DNA of 64,000 nucleotides. Source: Campanula takesimana (lineage: Eukaryota > Streptophyta > Magnoliopsida > Asterales > Campanulaceae). A program made the position numbers and the translations under genes. The stretch covers positions 1,488,001 to 1,552,000 of the forward strand of contig JAOWBW010000087.1 of NCBI GenBank assembly GCA_026119855.1, in the 5' to 3' direction. Positions 11,995 to 23,719 of this stretch are shown here, piece by piece. Within the stretch, counting starts at the first letter, position 1, and each line of letters opens with the position of its first letter. The notes under the pieces were generated by a model. That model saw only the letters and a list, made by a program, of their open reading frames with translations. It made no database searches and had not been told where the DNA came from.

Positions 11995-14453
11995 CCGGTA
12001 GGCCAAAACATGGGCTATGGGTTATAAGGGATTGGGGAAAAACCAGTATGAGTGGGGTTAGGGAGAATATATCGGCCGCCATAACCAGGCTTACTGTTGG
12101 GCCTAAACGAGAGGCTTAGTTTATAAATACCGCAAGTGCACGGGTTATTGATAGTATAGAAAGGTGCAAGTACGGGTCGATCCCACGAGAACATAGTTAC
12201 TTTGAAAAATCGTTGCTTTTGATAAAGAAATAGTAAAAAGAAATGATTGGGGGGTATAAAATGGTTTGTCACTATCTAGAAGTAAATTGTAAAACTCTAA
12301 CTTTGAATTGAATTTCTTATAATTGAGGAAATTCCCGGGATTGGGACTCAAACAATCACATGTTCATCAATTAATCATGCTCTTTAGATTTAAGTTCCAT
12401 TTTAAAACAAGGATGGTATGTTAAGCCTACACTACTTCTCACGATCAAGCAAGTAGCATTTGTATTCTCATACTAACTATTCTATATCTCTCGATGGCCC
12501 ATAGACTAGTAAGAATCCGCTAAGCTTATAAAATCGACATATTTTTCACTCAAGGAACATCCCTAGGCCATTAATCTACTCTCGTGATTAATAGAAACCC
12601 AGTTTACTCATATGGATCCGCTAGTTGAGAATCTCCGCTAGGTACTTCTCTTGACTAACTGGAGTTCATACGAATCATGGAGCTCATCATGGTCGTAGGC
12701 GTTTTAGTTACGATAAGAATAAATTGTTTAAGATGAAGAGAAGAAAAGAGAGCATGAATTAAAGGTGATGAACACATAAAGTTGAGTTTTCAACCCCAAG
12801 AATATGGGGGATTACTCACAAGCCATTTAAAATCTTAATAACAATAATGAATGAATAAGGTATATAAATAAAGATAGGGGAAGAGATACTTATTCAGAAT
12901 GATTGAAGTGAAAGTAAATGGCTCAAAATAGACCTCAATATATTATTGCTTTAAGTGCACTCAAGAACACCAATGAATCTCACAAATGTGGAGAATAATG
13001 ATGTAGAGAGAATGTAATAATCTTAGAGTATGATTAAATAAAAACAAGATGTCTAAACTACTGATTACAACTTCTATTTATAGGCTTTGGATCAAGGGTT
13101 GCATCATTTCCCGGATAGCTTCTTGAAAAGGCACCTTTTGGCTGGAAACAGGGGGTGCTCGGCCGAGTCAAGGGAGGTGCTCGGCCGAGTCAAGGGAGGT
13201 GCTCGGCCGAGCAAGCCTTTAAAAAGATAACTTTGCCTTCTGTTGCTCATGCTCGGCCGATTCAAGGGTGGTGCTCGGCCGAGCACCTAGGTATGGTCCG
13301 GGCGGGTATTTAGGTAGGTCCGGGCGGACCAAGGCTCAAAAATCTTGGAATCTTCATTTTTCAATTGGTCCGGCCGGGTATATGGTTGGGTCCGACCGGA
13401 CTTAGCTCTTGCTGCTCTGATTTTGTGCCAAACATCCTTTCAAGCTCTCCCAATCCTAACCTTAGACCAAGATTGCTCCAAAAAGTACCTAATTTACACT
13501 TAACAATATATACCAAGCGTATTATATCAGTGAAACAATATAAAATTAACTATTTTAACTAAACAACGCTAAGAATTGAGATAAAAATATAGGTAGATTA
13601 TACTATAAATGACTATAAAATAGTCATTTATCACTTACCTCTGTTGTTGTTTCGACCGCCTCTTTCCGGAGGAACCACGGACCCCTGCCTTGATTTGAAT
13701 TCATGGTGGTGACAGTCGGTTAAGTGGAAGACGAGAACTGGCGGCTAGGGCATGTGAGGGGTTCAGAGAGAGAGTGCAGAATTGAGACAAAAGGTCCTCC
13801 TCCCGTAGCAAGAGGTCATGCAAATCATCCAACGATGCGACTTTGTTGATTATTCTACTAAGTGATGAATTCTTTGAATGTTGGTCCCAACTCGGTGACA
13901 ATGCGCTGTTGAAGATCGTCGTCAGAGTTTACATCACCGGCTTTGGCGAGAGCATCTGAGAGGATTGTGGCGGAGAGGAAATAGTTTTCAATAGACATCT
14001 CAGGCTTCTTGGATAAAGAATTGAGTTATGCTTAAGTTTTTGCACATGGACATGAGAACGATTCCCAAATCGTTTCTCAAGAAGGGTCCAAGCCTCGAGG
14101 GCGATGGTGAAAAGGTTGAGACGAGCAAGGATTTTTGTGGAAACTGTGGTCTTAATCCATACTAAAACAAAGCTGGAGGCTTTTTTGAAGAGAGTGTGGG
14201 ACGGGTTGTTGTTACCGTCAGACAGTTTGGTAGGAGGAAGAGTAGTGTTGGTAAGAGTGTCCGTGATGGAGAAGGTGGTTAATACCGTGAAAAAACTTGA
14301 ACGCCAGTTCATATATTTGTCATTGGTAAGGTGAGAATTTCTCATGAAAGCTTGAATATTCAGATTGAGGGGTAAGGCATTGGATGGAGTAATAAGACTG
14401 CCACCCGAGGAAGAATAGATTTTGGTACGTGGAGTTTCGGAAGAGTCGTCCAC
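11995..14453 (-). pseudogene. Older Copia gag, interrupted by a solo LTR and truncated by the gag-only array
   Basis: From 14453 leftward a gag frame begins MDDSSETPRT and carries a capsid-like region (YMNWRSSFFTVL, EAWTLLEKRFGN). A frameshift near 13990-14025 shifts the frame. The correct frame then runs through the DALAKAGD region to the Arg/Gly/Asn-rich tract at 13640-13690 (RGGRNNNR). The solo LTR 12095-13633 interrupts it, and the remaining 11995-12094 still reads as the same protein before the gag-only LTR cuts it off. A primer-binding-like ATGGTATCAG lies just upstream (14470-14479). It belongs to a different Copia family from the other two elements. Confidence 0.8.
12095..13633 (-). 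mobile_element. Solo LTR (1539 bp), TSD CTTAC
   Basis: Ends are TGTTGGGCCT and TTTATCA, with TSD CTTAC at 12090-12094 and 13634-13638. No interior or primer-binding site is present, so this is the product of LTR-LTR recombination. In the minus orientation it begins TGATAAATGACTATTTTATA. At 13150-13400 it carries repeated GCTCGGCCGA words and GGTCCGGGCGG/GGTCCGGCCGG words. Orientation is inferred from the start sequence and is less certain. Confidence 0.88.
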
Positions 14454-14479
14454 GATTCCTATTGGGCGACTGATACCAT

Positions 14480-14934
14480 ATAAGAGTTACTCCTCAGAGC
14501 AATGAGAAAGGGACGGAAGAGTTGACAAAGACGAAGGCGTTGGAGGTTTTCTATCTCACAACCGTGAGATGATCATTGTACTCACATAGATATATATACA
14601 CGGGTTACATAATACTCCCTCTGGTCCAAAATAATTGTCGCTTTTTGTCAAACAGATGTAACTTTGACCAATAATTTAAATAAAAAATAATGATGCTAAT
14701 AAAAATCTTAAATTTGTCATTGTATTATAATTAATAATACTTTTAATAACAATTTTTATATTTTTATTAGGATCATTATTTTTTGTTTAAATTTAGTGGT
14801 CAAACTTACATCTGTTTGACCAAAAGTGACAGCTATTTTGGACAAGAGGGAGTAAGAGTCTTATTTACAATGAGTCTATATTAGAATAGGAATCCTCTAT
14901 TATTTGAAAATATATCTATATCAAAAATACAACA
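14480..14934 (-). repeat. Probable degraded 5' LTR of the older Copia
   Basis: It lies directly upstream (minus sense) of the primer-binding-like site. A possible LTR start TGTTGTATTTTTG occurs at 14934 on the minus strand. The inner end lacks a clean CA. A Stowaway MITE (14615-14852) interrupts it. Confidence 0.45.
14615..14852. mobile_element. Stowaway-type MITE
   Basis: TIRs CTCCCTCTGGTCCAAAATA.../...TATTTTGGACAAGAGGGAG continue inward (GTCAAACAGATGTAA / TTACATCTGTTTGAC), flanked by TA on both sides. It is non-coding and Tc1/mariner-derived by family. Confidence 0.88.
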
Positions 14935-15575
14935 ATATTTTCCTAGAATAAAGATGATTTGAGTAAATCATCCAAGGAGTGCTGAGACTACCCTTCGGAT
15001 GATACATGGCTGTTTACAGGATTGGAACTGCTCCGCACATCTTTCTTCTAGGGCTAGAGAGGGTCAAAAATTACTACTAAATGTAAGACCTACGAGGCAA
15101 AATGTAAAATATTTGTGTACATAATGTAAATAATTTCTGCATATCCGTAAAATTTTTACATACTAAATTTTTACATTACCTATACTACAAATATATTACA
15201 TTTTGTAGTGAATTTTTTACATTTAGCAAACTTTGACCATCTACAGCGCTGGAGGAAAGCTCCGCAATAGCAGTTCCAAGCTCATGGAGATAGTATTGCT
15301 AAATGCTCATATCTCTGCCCTAACTGATTTATTTCCCTTTTCAAGTAAAAAGACTTTGACCAAAGATCGTATAAATGTTTTGTATCTTCATTGTTATTAA
15401 AACTAATCTTATGACACTCAAAACTTGTTCTTTATTTGGATCACGTTTATCGTTGATAATACTTTATCACCTTTTGTTCATTATTAAACAAATATCACGA
15501 TTCTAATAAAAGATTTAGTTTAATTCTACTATAGTAAAAGCGCAACTCTATAATAGTACAAGCATTCTATATAAA
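14935..15575. other. Intergenic, with small inverted-repeat element at about 15050-15250
   Basis: Near 15050 an AGGGCTAGAGAGGGTCAAA-like arm faces its partner ending AGCGCT at 15250. Between them lies a short array of ATGTAA/TTTACAT words. No clear TSD. The rest has no recognised feature. Confidence 0.5.
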
Positions 15576-16283
15576 GGGCAAATAGCACATTACTGCCCCA
15601 AAGTTGCACATGAGTTGCAATCTAAGTCCCAACGTACCAATTTTGGCTATTTAGTACATCATGTTCACATTTTGTGGCAACATAAGGCTTTTTTGGATGA
15701 CCGTTAGAAAATGGATGAAAATTAATAAAATGAATGAAAAATCTAACGACTTTCTTTGAAATTTTTATTATTCACCCCTGAAGTTCAATAATTTTTCTTT
15801 TGCCACTATTTTGTTAATAAATTTACAACAAGCAAAAGGAGGACATAAACGCGTTAAATTTACTAACAACCACCCGTACCACTTGCCCCCCCCCCCCAAC
15901 AACTGTGACCTTGACCATCATTGCCTTCAAGAATCTGAATATACACATATTTTCATCACAACAATCTCAAAATATAACAAAATCTGTCCAAAACAAAATA
16001 TTCAACAAATCTGTGACTTTGTATTTCAAAATCTACTCTCACATCACAAATATGTGATTATTTCCGAATTTGAACATAGACAGCGAGAATAGATCCGGGG
16101 TTGTGCTTTGTGGGTGGATAGAGTAGAGAGAAAGACGGGTTGAAGGAGAAGGGAGAAAGAGGCTGTTCTAGTAGGTGAAATTTGAGCGGCACATGCAAAA
16201 GAGAAGGGGAAGAAACAACATCGGGGGAGGGCAGTTATTCTTCTTTCCAATTGGTGACTCAGCTCGGGGGTTGACGGTGGTGG

Positions 16284-17175
16284 TGTTGGAAAAATAAGTG
16301 TATTTTTGTATTATGTGAAGGAAATATGTTTTATTTCCGTGATAAATAATTTGTCGAATGACAAAATTATTTGTGGGTTTGTGTTCTACTCCATGAGAAC
16401 ATTGAGATAATGTATTCATTTGTTCAATTTGGTATTGGGATGAATGAGATATAAAGGCTTGAAGTTGGTGGGTTGAAATGGGTATATTGAGTTTATCCCA
16501 TATTGGAAAGAAATGTAAAAGGAAGCTAGTATAAAGGCTTGGGCACTTGGGTAGTGTTCAAGCTTGTATGGCATAGAGGCTCTCTCTCGCGCGCAGGGGG
16601 GTGCAAATTGGCTTGGGACCATCGAACTCATGTGTGCACGTGACATGGGGATACGAATGTAGCACCTATTTGGATTGCCCTGGAAAATTAGATTCCCTGT
16701 TATCTCAGTAATTAACAAAGGATTAGGCTTATCCTTTTTTAATTAATTCTTGGCTGTTGAACTGTTCTTGGAACAGTATAAATAGAGCATCAAATCAGTT
16801 CAAGAAGACACACGAAATACAAAAAAGAACACAGTTTTCCAGCAACAATCCACAGCCTCTTTTTTGTTGCAATTTGTTCATTCCTCCTTTGGTCTCCTGC
16901 ATTTTCATTCGTGGTGATACTGTCAAGGCACAACTTCAGTTCACCGGAGTCTTTTAGTGCAGGGAAGCATCAGGTTTGTGCGAGTTATCCTGTGATACTA
17001 GCGTCCGATAGCAACATCAAGCACTCACGGTGAGGGGGCGAATAAGTCTTAAGGACAGTGTGTTCAACACACGGCTCGGCACAAAATAATCAGTCTACTT
17101 TCTGTTTATTTATTTCCAGTTTATTTATTTTATTTATTCTGTAACAAGTTCTTTTTTGTAGAATTTCATCTAACA
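16284..17175 (+). mobile_element. Solo LTR (892 bp), TSD GGTGG
   Basis: TGTTGGAAAAATAAG...TCATCTAACA with GGTGG at 16279-16283 and 17176-17180. A TATA-like TATAAATAG at 16778-16786 and a T-rich end fit an LTR in plus orientation. No interior is left. Confidence 0.9.
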
Positions 17176-17266
17176 GGTGGAAGGGATGAAAGCGGGTATG
17201 GGAGGTAAAAGAATAGTGGGTGGGAAAGGGGTGTCGGCACATTTTTTATTGAACAATTCTCAAATG

Positions 17267-18298
17267 CGGCAGTCTTGTTTCGTGCGGCGGCGCTAGCGCC
17301 AGACTTTTCCCTCTTTTTTTTTGCCACTCCCAACCTTTTTTTCCTCCCAACAAAAGTAACACTTATTATAACGAAATGTAACACTTTTTTCTTTTCAAAG
17401 GTAACACTTTTCTTTTCAAAATGTACCACAATTTTGCTGCAATACATTAAAGATAACATAAAAGATTGACAACTAAACTAATGTCACACTTTTTATAAAG
17501 GAATGTAACACTCTTTTTTTCAAATGTAACACTTTTTTTTCCAAAATTTACATAAGATTGACAAACTAAACTAATGTTACATTTTATAAAAAATGAATGT
17601 AACATTTTTTCCTCAATTGTAACAGTTTATATTCTTAAATGTAGCATTATATCTGAAAATGTAACAATTTTTTATTGAGAAAGTAACAATTGAAATGCAA
17701 AACCCGATTATATATATGAATTTTGACTCTTTTTTTAAAGAATAAAAGAACATTTACTAAATAAAAATGTTACATTCATCTATATAAAAATTATAATCAT
17801 ATATTCACTTTGTTACACTTCAAATATTACTTTTTTTAACTACAAAAACTATCAAAACAATTTAATTTTTTTGTAAAATTGCTGTTACATTTGACTGTAA
17901 AAAGTGTTACTTTTGAATATAAAATTGTTGCTTTTATCAAAACAGAGTGTTACATCTCAGCTGACAAAGCAACTCAAACTTTTTGTGTATAAAAAAATAT
18001 GTTTTTTTAAAAAAAAATCAAATCATATCATGACCTATGTAGTTTTATTCGTCTCGTCAAGACGAACACAACGGTATTTTTTAAAAAAAATTCTGAGTTA
18101 TAAATCTCAAGATATAGCATTTTAAAGTTAATGGGGTTTTTTTTTAATGGGACACGTGGCAGCGCGCGGCTGTGTGAACCAGCGAGTGGCTCACAGCGTG
18201 CCACGTGTCATGCTGGGGCTGGAGGATAGGCGGGCGGGTGGATCGGGTCGGCCGATTTGGCCCGTCGCACGTCTGTACACCTGGTGTACAGGAGACTG
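17267..18298. mobile_element. Fold-back element with TGTAACAC word array (copy 1)
   Basis: Ends GGCAGTCTTGT and ACAGGAGACTGCC are inverted. Between GC-rich ends lies about 800 bp of a degenerate word (AAATGTAACACTTTTTT). It reads forward in the left half and reversed (AAAGTGTTACTTTTGA) in the right half. The right end holds a GC-rich block with two CCACGTGTC/GACACGTGG motifs and a small palindrome CTGTACACCTGGTGTACAG. A second copy lies inverted at about 22540-23430. Class is uncertain, and no TSD is clear. Confidence 0.6.
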
Positions 18299-18971
18299 CC
18301 TCATTTTTATTAAGTTGTAGAAGTGTTAAAAAAAAAAAAGTGAAAAAGTAAGTTGTAGACTAATTACCATGATTTCACAATACAGGAAACAAATTAGGTT
18401 TAAGTTTTGTTATTTTATGGATGAGAATATATCAAATTTAGAAAGAAAAAAAATATTAAGTTAGTGGTGTAATTTGCTAATCATAAATCACTTTTCTTAT
18501 TTTTTTAAAAAAAAAAACTGAATCAATAATTAAAAGATTTTTTTAATATAACTTATGTCTTCCTCTTTAGATTGGAATGTTATAAATTATTAACAAAACG
18601 GTGACAAAGTAAAATTTACTGAGCTTTAGGGGTGGACAATGCGATTTTAAAAGATACTCGTTAGTTTATCCGTCCATTTCGTTAGTTTTCATCCATGGTC
18701 ATCCAAAATGGCCCCATATCGCCACAATGTGTGAACATGATGCACTAAATTACAAAAATTGATACGTTGGGACTTACCTTGCAATTCGTGTGAAACTTTA
18801 AGGCAGTAATCCGCTATTTGCCCTTCTATAAACACATTTTTTTCTACAAAAATTGACAAGTAAATCAAAGAACAACATACCTTTATATTATGGCCCCAAC
18901 ATCACTTTAACCTCAGTATGGTCGAAACAACAAATGTAAATTCCGTAGTATAGATAGATTAGTATAATTAA

Positions 18972-20159
18972 GGGTTAATTGCAATTTGGTTCCTAACTTT
19001 GTCTAAAATTTGCAATGTTGGTGTTGTCTTTTCAATTTCGCCAATTGGTATACTCACTTTGTCATATTGTTGCAATCGAATTACAAATGTAACTAAGTGT
19101 TAGTTTTCTAACAGATTTTATATCATGTGACTAGCACATGACGTTTTAAGGGACGTTTTAATTTATTTTTGGAGCTACACATATCCGATTGATATGATTG
19201 TTTTTTTAATTGAAACTAATATTTAAATTTACAACATATATATGTTTAGCAATTTTTAGTGTGATTGGATTATTTTATATTAAATCTTAATTTTAAATAT
19301 TAAATAAAACATGTGATATAATAATCTAAAAAAATGTGTTAGCCCCAAATATGTTTCATATGAAGTAAATGTTATATGTAGATTATCAGTTCATAAAAAT
19401 ATTTGATAGGAAAAAAGGGAGAGGAAGAAAATGATGAATCGAGGGAAGAGTGTATGTGAAAGGGGTGATGCGGGAACATGGCGGAGGGTAGAAGAAAGCA
19501 AACATTAAGAAATAAGGTATAACATGGTGGAAAGTAGTAATTTTTCAGATTATTTTTCCCATGTCCTTTATTTTTTTAAATATTTTCATTTATTTAAATT
19601 ACAAATTAATAATCCCTCCGTCCCACCCGAATTAGAATTTTTGGGTTAGACACGGGGATTAAGGAAAAAGTGTTATTGGAGTAGGTGTTGTGAGTATGAA
19701 AAATGAAATAGGAGAGAGAAAGTGAGGTAGAGAATAATGAGTGGAAAGTTGTTGTGAGTGTGAATGTGGGTCCCATTAAATAAAACACTTCCATTTTTTG
19801 GTTGTCCTAATTCGAATGGGACACTAAAAACGGAAATTTGTCCTAATTCGAGTGGGACTAAGGGAGTATAATATAATTAGTTCACCAAAAAAATTGTCAA
19901 AAAATATATGTTGTAGATTTAAATATTAGCTTTTGTTTAAAAAAAGAATCATATCAATCGGATATGTGTAGCTTCACAAACATCTTAAATCACCATGTGC
20001 TAGTCATACGACATAAAATCTGTTAAAAAACTAACACCTAGTTACTTTTTCAGTCAGATTGCAACAAAATGACAAAGTGAGTATACCAATTGGCGAAACT
20101 GAAAACACAACAACATTGCAAATTTTCGAAAAAGTCAGGAACCAAATTGCAATTAACCC
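18972..20159. mobile_element. MULE with long TIRs and perfect 9-bp TSD
   Basis: TIRs begin GGGTTAATTGCAATTTGGTT and extend about 260 bp (18972-19240 / 19905-20159). TSD TATAATTAA lies at 18963-18971 and 20160-20168. The interior has no transposase and contains a Stowaway at 19612-19866. Confidence 0.92.
19612..19866. mobile_element. Stowaway-type MITE nested in MULE
   Basis: TIRs TCCCTCCGTCCCACCCGAATT.../...AATTCGAGTGGGACTAAGGGAG. TA follows on the right. The left junction is slightly degraded. Confidence 0.82.
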
Positions 20160-20168
20160 TATAATTAA

Positions 20169-20520
20169 CCAAAGTACAATTTAGTCGCCAATTTTTTCTA
20201 GTGCGTGTTAGTTTTTCTAACAGGCGTAACTGACATTAATTTATTCTAACATGCAATAATAACTTAACAAAAAGTAACACAAAATATAATGTGACCAAAA
20301 TCTAACTCCCATCAGTACCATGCACCACCATTGGTGGCGGCAGACGGTGGTGGTGGCGGCAGGCGTTGGTGGTGGTTGGTAATTTTGTGGGTGGAGGTGG
20401 TGCAGTAGGCGGTAGTGGTAGGTGGTGGTGGCAGATGTGCTGGCGCGTGGTGGTGGTGGGGCAATGGTGGCAGGTGGTGGTGGCGGGTAGAGAAGAAGAG
20501 AGTAAAGTTTGTTAGAATTA
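20169..20520. repeat. Intergenic with GGT-rich low-complexity tract (about 20325-20490)
   Basis: A run of GGTGGTGGTGGC-type triplets. It gives spurious Pro/His-rich reading frames. A similar tract lies at 22298-22385. Confidence 0.8.
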
Positions 20521-20532
20521 TTATAGAGTGTG

Positions 20533-20700
20533 TTTTGAAGGAAACTAGTTCCTCCATAAGTTATAAAAAGTCTTGTTTATAACACTTAAACCCCAAACCT
20601 AAAACCCTAAATCCTAAACCTTAAACCCTAAGCCTTAAACCTTTAACCCTATAAAAACAGAATTTTTTATAACTTATGGAGAAACTAGTTTCCCCCAAAA
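20533..20700. repeat. Inverted-repeat element around telomere-like CCCTAAA variants
   Basis: Arms of about 40 bp (GAAACTAGTTCCTCCATAAG and its inverted partner CTTATGGAGAAACTAGTTTC) enclose about 65 bp of variants of the plant telomere unit (TAAACCC, AAACCCTAA, TAAACCTTAAACC) at 20584-20650. Confidence 0.6.
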
Positions 20701-22011
20701 TTTTCTCATTATTATATAATGGGACGGAGTGAATAATACTATGACATCCTACTGTGTTAGCTTTCATCACGTTAAAGGTATGGTAAGACTTTAATCGTAA
20801 AGTCATTTTTTTTTTGTACTCAAACATGATCTTGGTTAAGCAAGCAGAGTCTCGTTCACTCTTCTGGTTTGTAGCATAGGGTATAAAGTTTGGTGATCTT
20901 TCTATACTACTCATTCTAATAGGCACAAGCCTTGCAATATCATATGAGGTGTCACTCTACCCATATGGAAAGATTGAAGCAATCAAGGAAACACACAACT
21001 AAAAGCTTAAAAACATTGACTTGTCAACTATGATATTTATTCCGGGACAGAAGGAGTAATATTTTAGAATCATACACTGTTAAAAACACAAATCTGATAC
21101 TCCTACATCAAATCTATTTCTTGTTTAGGGTATGACTAGATAATGGTACAATGTCTAACCTTTTTGCTAATTTGTGTGAAATAGTTGAACTTTAATGGGA
21201 GAATAGTGGCAAATAAACTGTCCCCCTCAAATTTACCCACATTGGCATCTTTCTTTTCATCTCAATATTCAGACTCCCACATCTCAAACTAGGCATTACT
21301 TGATTACTGCTATGACCAAAAAAAAAAAAAGTGGCAACAATAACAATAGAAACATAGCATTTGGCATTTTTAAACACCACTTTGTATGTTACTCATAAGT
21401 GGTGGGGATTCTTTTATTCACTACTGTTCATTTGGGAGATATGCCAAATCCCACTTGCCACTCTCTCTCTCTCTCTCTCTCTGCAACATACTCTCTCCGT
21501 TTCATGTGAATTGAGACTCAAAAAAAGGCACAATAATTAAGAGAGAGTGGTGAATGTGTGGTGGAAAATGAAGAGAGAGAATTAGTGGGGTAAATAGTAG
21601 TGTTGGTTGGATAAAATGAGTGGTGGAAAATGAAGAGAGAGGATTAGTGGGGTTAAATGGGTGGGGTTGGGTGAATATAAAATATTAAAAAATTTGCCAT
21701 TTTGAGCAGTCTCAATTGAGGTGAAAGAAAGGTCCAATAAACATAAATCCATTCCCACGTTGATAAAATATGGGATTAGTTTGAATTAGATAAGTGATCA
21801 CCGATTGCACATCATTATGGATTTTTTTTTTTTTTTTTTTTTTTTTTGGTGTGTCGGTTCCCCAAAGTTATTTGCACTTAATAGACTAGTGTGTGATAGA
21901 TAAGCAGGTGAATTTGGTTTATTACACTTCCTCAAGCAGTATTGTGTCTAACTAATACCTACAAAAATGAGCAACTTATAAAAGTGTCTAAAGTTTGGGC
22001 TGATCGCAAAA
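20701..22011. other. Intergenic repeats: Stowaway fragments, CT repeat, poly-T
   Basis: Stowaway-like end fragments occur at 20721 and 21042. A degraded Stowaway-like MITE spans about 21491-21732 (CTCTCTCCGTTTCATGTGAATTGAGACTC and inverted partner). A CT microsatellite lies at 21464-21481 and a 26-base T run at 21822-21847. I see no gene. Confidence 0.65.
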
Positions 22012-22226
22012 CAGTGGCGGACCCAGGAATTTTTCACAAGGGGGGCAAAATTGCATGAAACATTTAAAGGGGGCAAAAATAAATACTAGTGCATTTATTT
22101 TTTTAAACAAAAGGAGGTAAAGTCTAAAATATTTCACTAATACTCCAAATTTTCAAAAAAATTACACTAGTAAAAAAACAAATGGGGGCCATTGCCCCCC
22201 ATACACCCTTGGTAGGTCCGCCCCTG
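22012..22226. mobile_element. hAT-type MITE, 8-bp TSD TCGCAAAA
   Basis: TIRs CAGTGGCGGACCCAGGAA.../...GGTAGGTCCGCCCCTG. TSD at 22004-22011 and 22227-22234. A GGGGGCAAAA-rich interior matches the relative at 46835-47035. Confidence 0.92.
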
Positions 22227-22539
22227 TCGCAAAACCTGTTGGATGTTTTGAATTTGGCATGTGTCTCGATTTAACTGAGGTTAGTTTGTAAATTTAAATG
22301 CGTGGTGATGGTGGTGGTGGAAGATGGTGGCGGATGGTGGTGGTGGTGGCTGGTGGTGACCGAATTGGGTTGGTCGTGGTGGTAGAATTAGACTGTTTTT
22401 TGGCATTTTTTATGCCCGAAATTGATTAATTTTCGTGAATTTTAGGCTCTATTTTGTTATTGCAATTCACCAATACAAAATGATGAAATTGCGCTCAATC
22501 GTTTCTCAATGGACAAATTTTCACCTACAACGGCCGCAT
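22227..22539. other. Intergenic, GGT-rich tract
   Basis: Triplet-rich sequence at 22298-22385, otherwise no recognised feature. Confidence 0.6.
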
Positions 22540-22671
22540 GGCTGTGCGGCGGGCAAACCCGCCCGGCCCGCCCCGCCCGCCCAGCCCTGCCTTTCCTCCA
22601 CTGCGAGATCGACATGTGGCGCGCTGTGAGCCACTCGCTGGTTCACACAGCCGCGCGCTGCCACGTGTCAC

Positions 22672-22709
<38 letters not shown>

Positions 22710-23430
22710 CCCTAACTTTAAAATGCTATATCTTGAGATTTATAACTCAGAAAAAAAATTTAAAAATACCGTTGTGTTCGTCTCGACGAGACGAATAAAA
22801 CTACATAGATCATGATATGGTTTGATTTTTTTTAAAAAAAAACATTTTTTTACACACAAAAAGTTTGATTGCTTGTCAGCTGAGATGTAACACTCTGTTC
22901 TGATAAAAGTAACACTTTCATCTTCAAAAAGTAACACTTTCTACTGTTAAAGGTAACAGCAGTTTTACAAAAAAAAATGGGTTTGCATTTCAGTTGTTAC
23001 TTTCTCAATAAAAAATTGTTACATTTCATATATAATGTTACATTTAAAAATATAATCTGTTACAATTGAGAAAAAAAATGTTACATTCATTTTTTATAAA
23101 ATGTAACATTAGTTTAGTTGTCAATCCTATGTTAATTTTCGGAGAAAAAAAAGTGTTACATTTGAAAAATGAGTGTTACATCCCTTTATAAAAAGTGTTA
23201 CATTAGTTTAGTTGTCAATCTTTATGTTATCTTTATTTATTGCAGCAAAATTGTTGTACATTTTTTTTAAAAAAAGTTACATTTGAATAAAAAAAAAAAG
23301 TGTTACATTTCGTTATAATAAATGTTACTTATGTTGGAGGAAAAAAGTTGGGGTTGAAAAAAAAAAAAAATCTCGGCTCGGCTCGGCGCCGTCGAGCGAC
23401 GGTTGTACAAGAGACAAGCTCTTCTCATTG
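22540..23430. mobile_element. Fold-back element with TGTAACAC word array (copy 2, inverted)
   Basis: Inverted relative of 17267-18298. The GC-rich block with GCGCGCTGTGAGCCACTCGC is at 22618-22672, followed by a 31-base A run (22676-22706). The word array (AAGTAACACTTT to TGTTACATTTT) runs through 22880-23335. Its two halves also face each other. Confidence 0.6.
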
Positions 23431-23719
23431 AGTGTCGCGTGACCACTTGGTGGTTTTTGATAGAAATCTTCAAAACCCCCTATTTCGGTCAATTTTGGCA
23501 CCTCATGCCCTAAATTGTCAAAAATTGGAAGGGTATGACCCTTCCAATTTTTACATTTTGATGACAAACCTGATGAGGTGTTAGTTTTTTTAACAGACTT
23601 CAAAGTCATGTGACTGGCTCACGACTTAAAAATTGCGTTTTAAGGTGTTTTCGGAGCTACAAATATCCTAATGGCAAATTTCTTCTGTTGAACTAAAACC
23701 AATATTTAAATCTACTACA
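23431..23719. mobile_element. MULE end fragment
   Basis: Positions 23575-23719 resemble the inner TIR of the MULE at 18972 (GTGTTAGTTTTTTTAACAGA, TTTTCGGAGCTACAAATATC). No matching right arm is seen before the next elements. Confidence 0.45.

Larger units (their letters stand above)
15576..18823. mobile_element. MULE with about 240-bp TIRs, carrying two later insertions
   Basis: The left arm (from GGGCAAATAGC at 15576 to about 15827) and the right arm (about 18584-18823) are inverted copies containing AAGTCCCAACGTA and a GTTAGAAAATGGATGAAA-like segment. Flanks CTATATAAA and TTCTATAAA match at 7 of 9 positions, in line with the 9-bp TSD of Mutator-like elements. A solo LTR (16284-17175) and a word-array element (17267-18298) lie inside, so the original was about 1.3 kb. 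No transposase is visible. Confidence 0.75.

Noticed and set aside
20312..20557. Pro/His-rich minus frame
   Set aside because: Made by a GGT triplet tract.
20584..20650. True telomere or chromosome end
   Set aside because: Units are degenerate, short and enclosed by inverted repeats, with ordinary sequence on both sides.
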